DNA from: Phaeoceros laevis
Lineage: Eukaryota; Anthocerotophyta; Anthocerotopsida; Notothyladales
Assembly (NCBI GenBank): GCA_049999765.1
Contig: JBNGIQ010009547.1
Span: forward strand, 108,444-146,930
DNA: 38,487 bases
Direction: 5' to 3'
The stretch's first letter is position 1; each line of letters begins with the position of its first letter. The notes beneath the pieces are model-generated. The model was not told the DNA's origin, did not search any database, and worked only from the letters and a program-made list of their open reading frames with translations. Both the position numbers and the translations under genes were made by a program. Below are positions 36,404 through 38,487 of this stretch, piece after piece.

Positions 36404-37509
36404 GTAAGTTATGCCGATCCCATCTGAAACTTGGGTCACATGCAGCGAGTGCCGGGGTTGTCCTCGGACAAACAATAGTCTCATTGGGTTAGCTCTTGCA
36501 GTTTGTTGCTCCAGGTGATTTGCTTTTCCTGGCTCGTGGGTTGCAGTCGCCATGATCTGGTGAACTCCGATGTGTAAATTGTGTACGGGCTACACTTAAA
36601 AACTTTTGTAAGGAAATGCTGTACGGCAGGGCTGAAGGTTTGGCAGAAGATGAGTGCTTAGATTGTACTCTTGTTGCAGCAAGCCGAATCTGGCAGTTCA
36701 CAAAAAACACCGAGAGCCTGTTGTAGCAGTTCATCAGCTTCTCACCAATCCTTGCCTCCAGGGTGAGATACGTCATTCTTGTCCTAGGGAGCACGAGACT
36801 ATATATCGACTGTCTGAACTGTGTATGAGCATATGTAGATAGGTCAGGGGCACGTTTTGGCCGGTCATGCGGATGCCATGTACTGTACCTAGAGGATTGC
36901 CCGTGTGTGTGTGGATTTATTGCTTGGCATCCAGGCGGGGTCTGGTGGGCACGGAATGTTCCATGGAATAGTCTGGGTCAATAGGTTGTCTGGCTAGTCT
37001 TTCATTTTGGAGCTGCTGGACAGTGGACAGAGTGATCATGACCTGTTGTCAGCTTGGTTTTGTTATCAGCTCAGACGCCTGTCTTTCTCATCTCATGCAC
37101 ATGGTCACTATGCCTGCTGGTGGCACCTGGTCAGTCAATTGTACGTGTCGTACAGAAGTTCTGGTAGCGTAGCGTGTGCTTGCCCGAGGTGGAGTTCTAC
37201 GCTTTTGTGAATATGTTGGCTTGAATCAGATCTGTGTAGGTAGTTGCAGTCTCTGAAGTCAGATGGTGCTGGTTATGCAAGAGACAGGAGGCCCTGGGTT
37301 GGGATATGCAGTGTCTAGTCTGGTAAGAGCTTGCTTCAGGGGAATCTGTTTTGTGCTTAATCAATCACCTGGCAGACGCATGAAGTGGTCCGCTGGCAGC
37401 ACACTCCTTGACACTTCTCCCTGCTGCTCTGAAGCATTACGAGCTAGACCGAGCATGAACCTTGTCACAAAAGTACCACGGCTTCCCGTCGCCTGTTCCG
37501 GATCCTTGA
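36404..37509. other. Region between pseudogene parts, no gene seen
   Basis: About 1.1 kb after the SPRY-like stretch. I find no clear continuation of either the plus-strand BTB/SPRY frame or the minus-strand HSPA12-like frame. Confidence 0.4.
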
Positions 37510-37793
37510 GATCTAGGTTTTGCATCTGAGCGGGCCATCCCCATTCCTTAATATTGTACTGCATCTCGCCGTTTTTTTTCTTGCCGGAGGCTGCTGTACT
37601 GCTGCTGTAGAAGAGACTGGTCTGGGTCTTGCAATAAGGCTTGCCCGCCCTTTGCCCCCTGCCCTGGCTACTCGTAGAAGGTAAACACTTTGTCAGGCTC
37701 TTCCTTGTGCTCGTAGGCGAACCCAGAGAAACTGGTACCGAAATCGATTGCCACCATGCTCGCATCCTCCACCCCCGGCGCCACCGTCTCCAT
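37510..37793 (-). pseudogene. HSPA12-like Hsp70 pseudogene, N-terminal part
   Basis: Reading leftward from an ATG at 37793 (a second is at 37757), the frame gives the nucleotide-binding phosphate-1 motif of the Hsp70/actin fold, VAIDFGTSFSGFAYEHKEEP, typical of HSPA12 proteins. It stops at TAG (37670-37668) directly after FTFYE, where the family usually has Trp. The homologous text resumes in a different frame as GKPYCKTQTSLFYSSS and EWGWPAQMQ, so a frameshift follows the stop. The part is on the same strand and in correct order with the remnant at 34080-34807, and the two probably derive from one gene. Confidence 0.7.
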
Positions 37794-38021
37794 CCTCGTC
37801 TCAGATCTGGCGCGAGGAGTGCATAAAAGTCTGATCCTGATTAGAGCGCCACAAGGTAAGGATTGAAGGATATGTGCATGCATACAAAACCGACTCCTTC
37901 CCTTGTAGCGACCCGAAGGTCCCAGTTTGAGACGCCGCCACATTAGCGTATTAAAAACCAGACATGTTACCAAAACTGACAGTTTCCTACCTCAAGGTCC
38001 GCAATTGCATGCAGTATCAAC
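37794..38021. other. Short intergenic stretch at the right side
   Basis: Upstream of the HSPA12-like remnant; nothing recognisable. It leads into tandem repeats. Confidence 0.4.
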
Positions 38022-38105
38022 CGCCTTCTCACAAGTCCCGTATGCAAACCGCCTTCTCACAAGTCCCGTATGCAAACCGCCTCCTCACAAGTCCCGTATG
38101 CAAGA
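38022..38105. repeat. 28-bp tandem repeat, three copies
   Basis: The unit CGCCTTCTCACAAGTCCCGT followed by ATGCAAAC is at 38022-38049, 38050-38077 and 38078-38105, the last with minor changes. Confidence 0.9.
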
Positions 38106-38135
38106 CCGTTTGGTAAGGTACGGTATACTACACCA

Positions 38136-38487
38136 ACACAATCGGTTTGAACCAGTTGGGAACACAATCAGGTTTGAACCAGTTGGGAACACAATCAGGT
38201 TTGAACCAGTTCGGGAGTGCAATTAAGATTCAAATAGCNNNNNNNNNNCAATCAGGTTTGAACCAGTTCGGGAGTGCAATTAAGATTCAAATAGCTTGGG
38301 CGTAGCAGACAAGGAAAAGATAAGCACATTAGGATATAAAGTGTAAATGTATACAAATTTATGTCTAACATGAAAAAGTGTTGAATTCACTATTAAAAAA
38401 AACAATCAAGCAAAAGATAAGCAACACAATCAGGTTTGAACCAGTTGGGAACACAATCAGGTTTGAACCAGTTCGGGAGTGCAATTA
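38136..38487. repeat. AATCAGGTTTGAACCAGTT-type repeat array reaching the window edge
   Basis: A unit of about 27 bp (AACACAATCAGGTTTGAACC plus AGTTGGG) is repeated from about 38139, then a longer variant adds TCGGGAGTGCAATTAAGATT and CAAATAGC. After an AT-rich spacer (about 38300-38420) the same units return and run off the end of the window. This is satellite-like DNA of unknown extent. Confidence 0.88.
38239..38248. other. Assembly gap (10 N) flanked by identical 47-bp ends
   Basis: The 47 bases before the gap (38192-38238) are identical to the 47 bases after it (38249-38295). This is what unmerged overlapping contig ends look like, so the gap may not exist in the genome. Confidence 0.85.

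Overview
The window is nuclear DNA of a green-lineage eukaryote. Every intact gene is split by short introns (mostly about 60-300 bp) with GT..AG borders, and the rebuilt proteins match plant-type families: squalene epoxidase, ORC6, THOC5, ILP1/GCFC, a CGL160-like chloroplast ATP-synthase assembly factor, a PAP28/29-type phosphatase, an SKP2A-like F-box/LRR protein and a mitochondrial thiamine-pyrophosphate carrier. A streptophyte alga or an early-diverging land plant fits best, but I cannot name the organism. The intact genes end in TAA, TAG and TGA, so the standard code applies. There is one 100-N gap (9021-9120) and one 10-N gap (38239-38248).

Layout. 1-4893: gene-free repeat-rich DNA with hairpin repeats, a 14-bp array, a 54-bp duplication and a 24-bp minisatellite. 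4894-7256 (+): squalene epoxidase. 7743-8744 (-): METTL13/EEF1AKMT4-like methyltransferase with a Lys/Gly/Ala-rich insertion. 9865-11839 (+): ORC6. About 12357-13033 (-): unrecognised small coiled-coil protein. 14051-17311 (+): THOC5. 17681-21362 (-): ILP1/PAXBP1-like splicing factor. 21761-23520 (+): CGL160-like protein, divergent from ILP1 across about 400 bp. 24292-25865 (+): metallophosphatase with a C-terminal membrane anchor. 27155-29067 (-): SKP2A-like F-box/LRR protein, with a decayed fragment of itself at 31169-31276. 31348-33458 (-): thiamine-pyrophosphate carrier with a 134-bp tandem duplication in an intron. 34080-37793: a pseudogene zone with a broken HSPA12-like Hsp70 on the minus strand and, between its two parts on the plus strand, a BTB/POZ plus SPRY-like gene with in-frame stops. 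37980-38487: 28-bp and related tandem repeats with a probably artefactual gap.

The intact genes are housekeeping functions: sterol synthesis, replication licensing, mRNA export and splicing, chloroplast ATP synthase assembly, ubiquitin targeting, cofactor transport. They form no pathway together. They alternate in strand as convergent and divergent pairs. I see no compact defence, mobile or biosynthetic system. The least explained parts are the HSPA12/BTB-SPRY remnant and the unknown coiled-coil gene. All exon borders were read by eye from splice consensus and reading-frame continuity, without transcripts.
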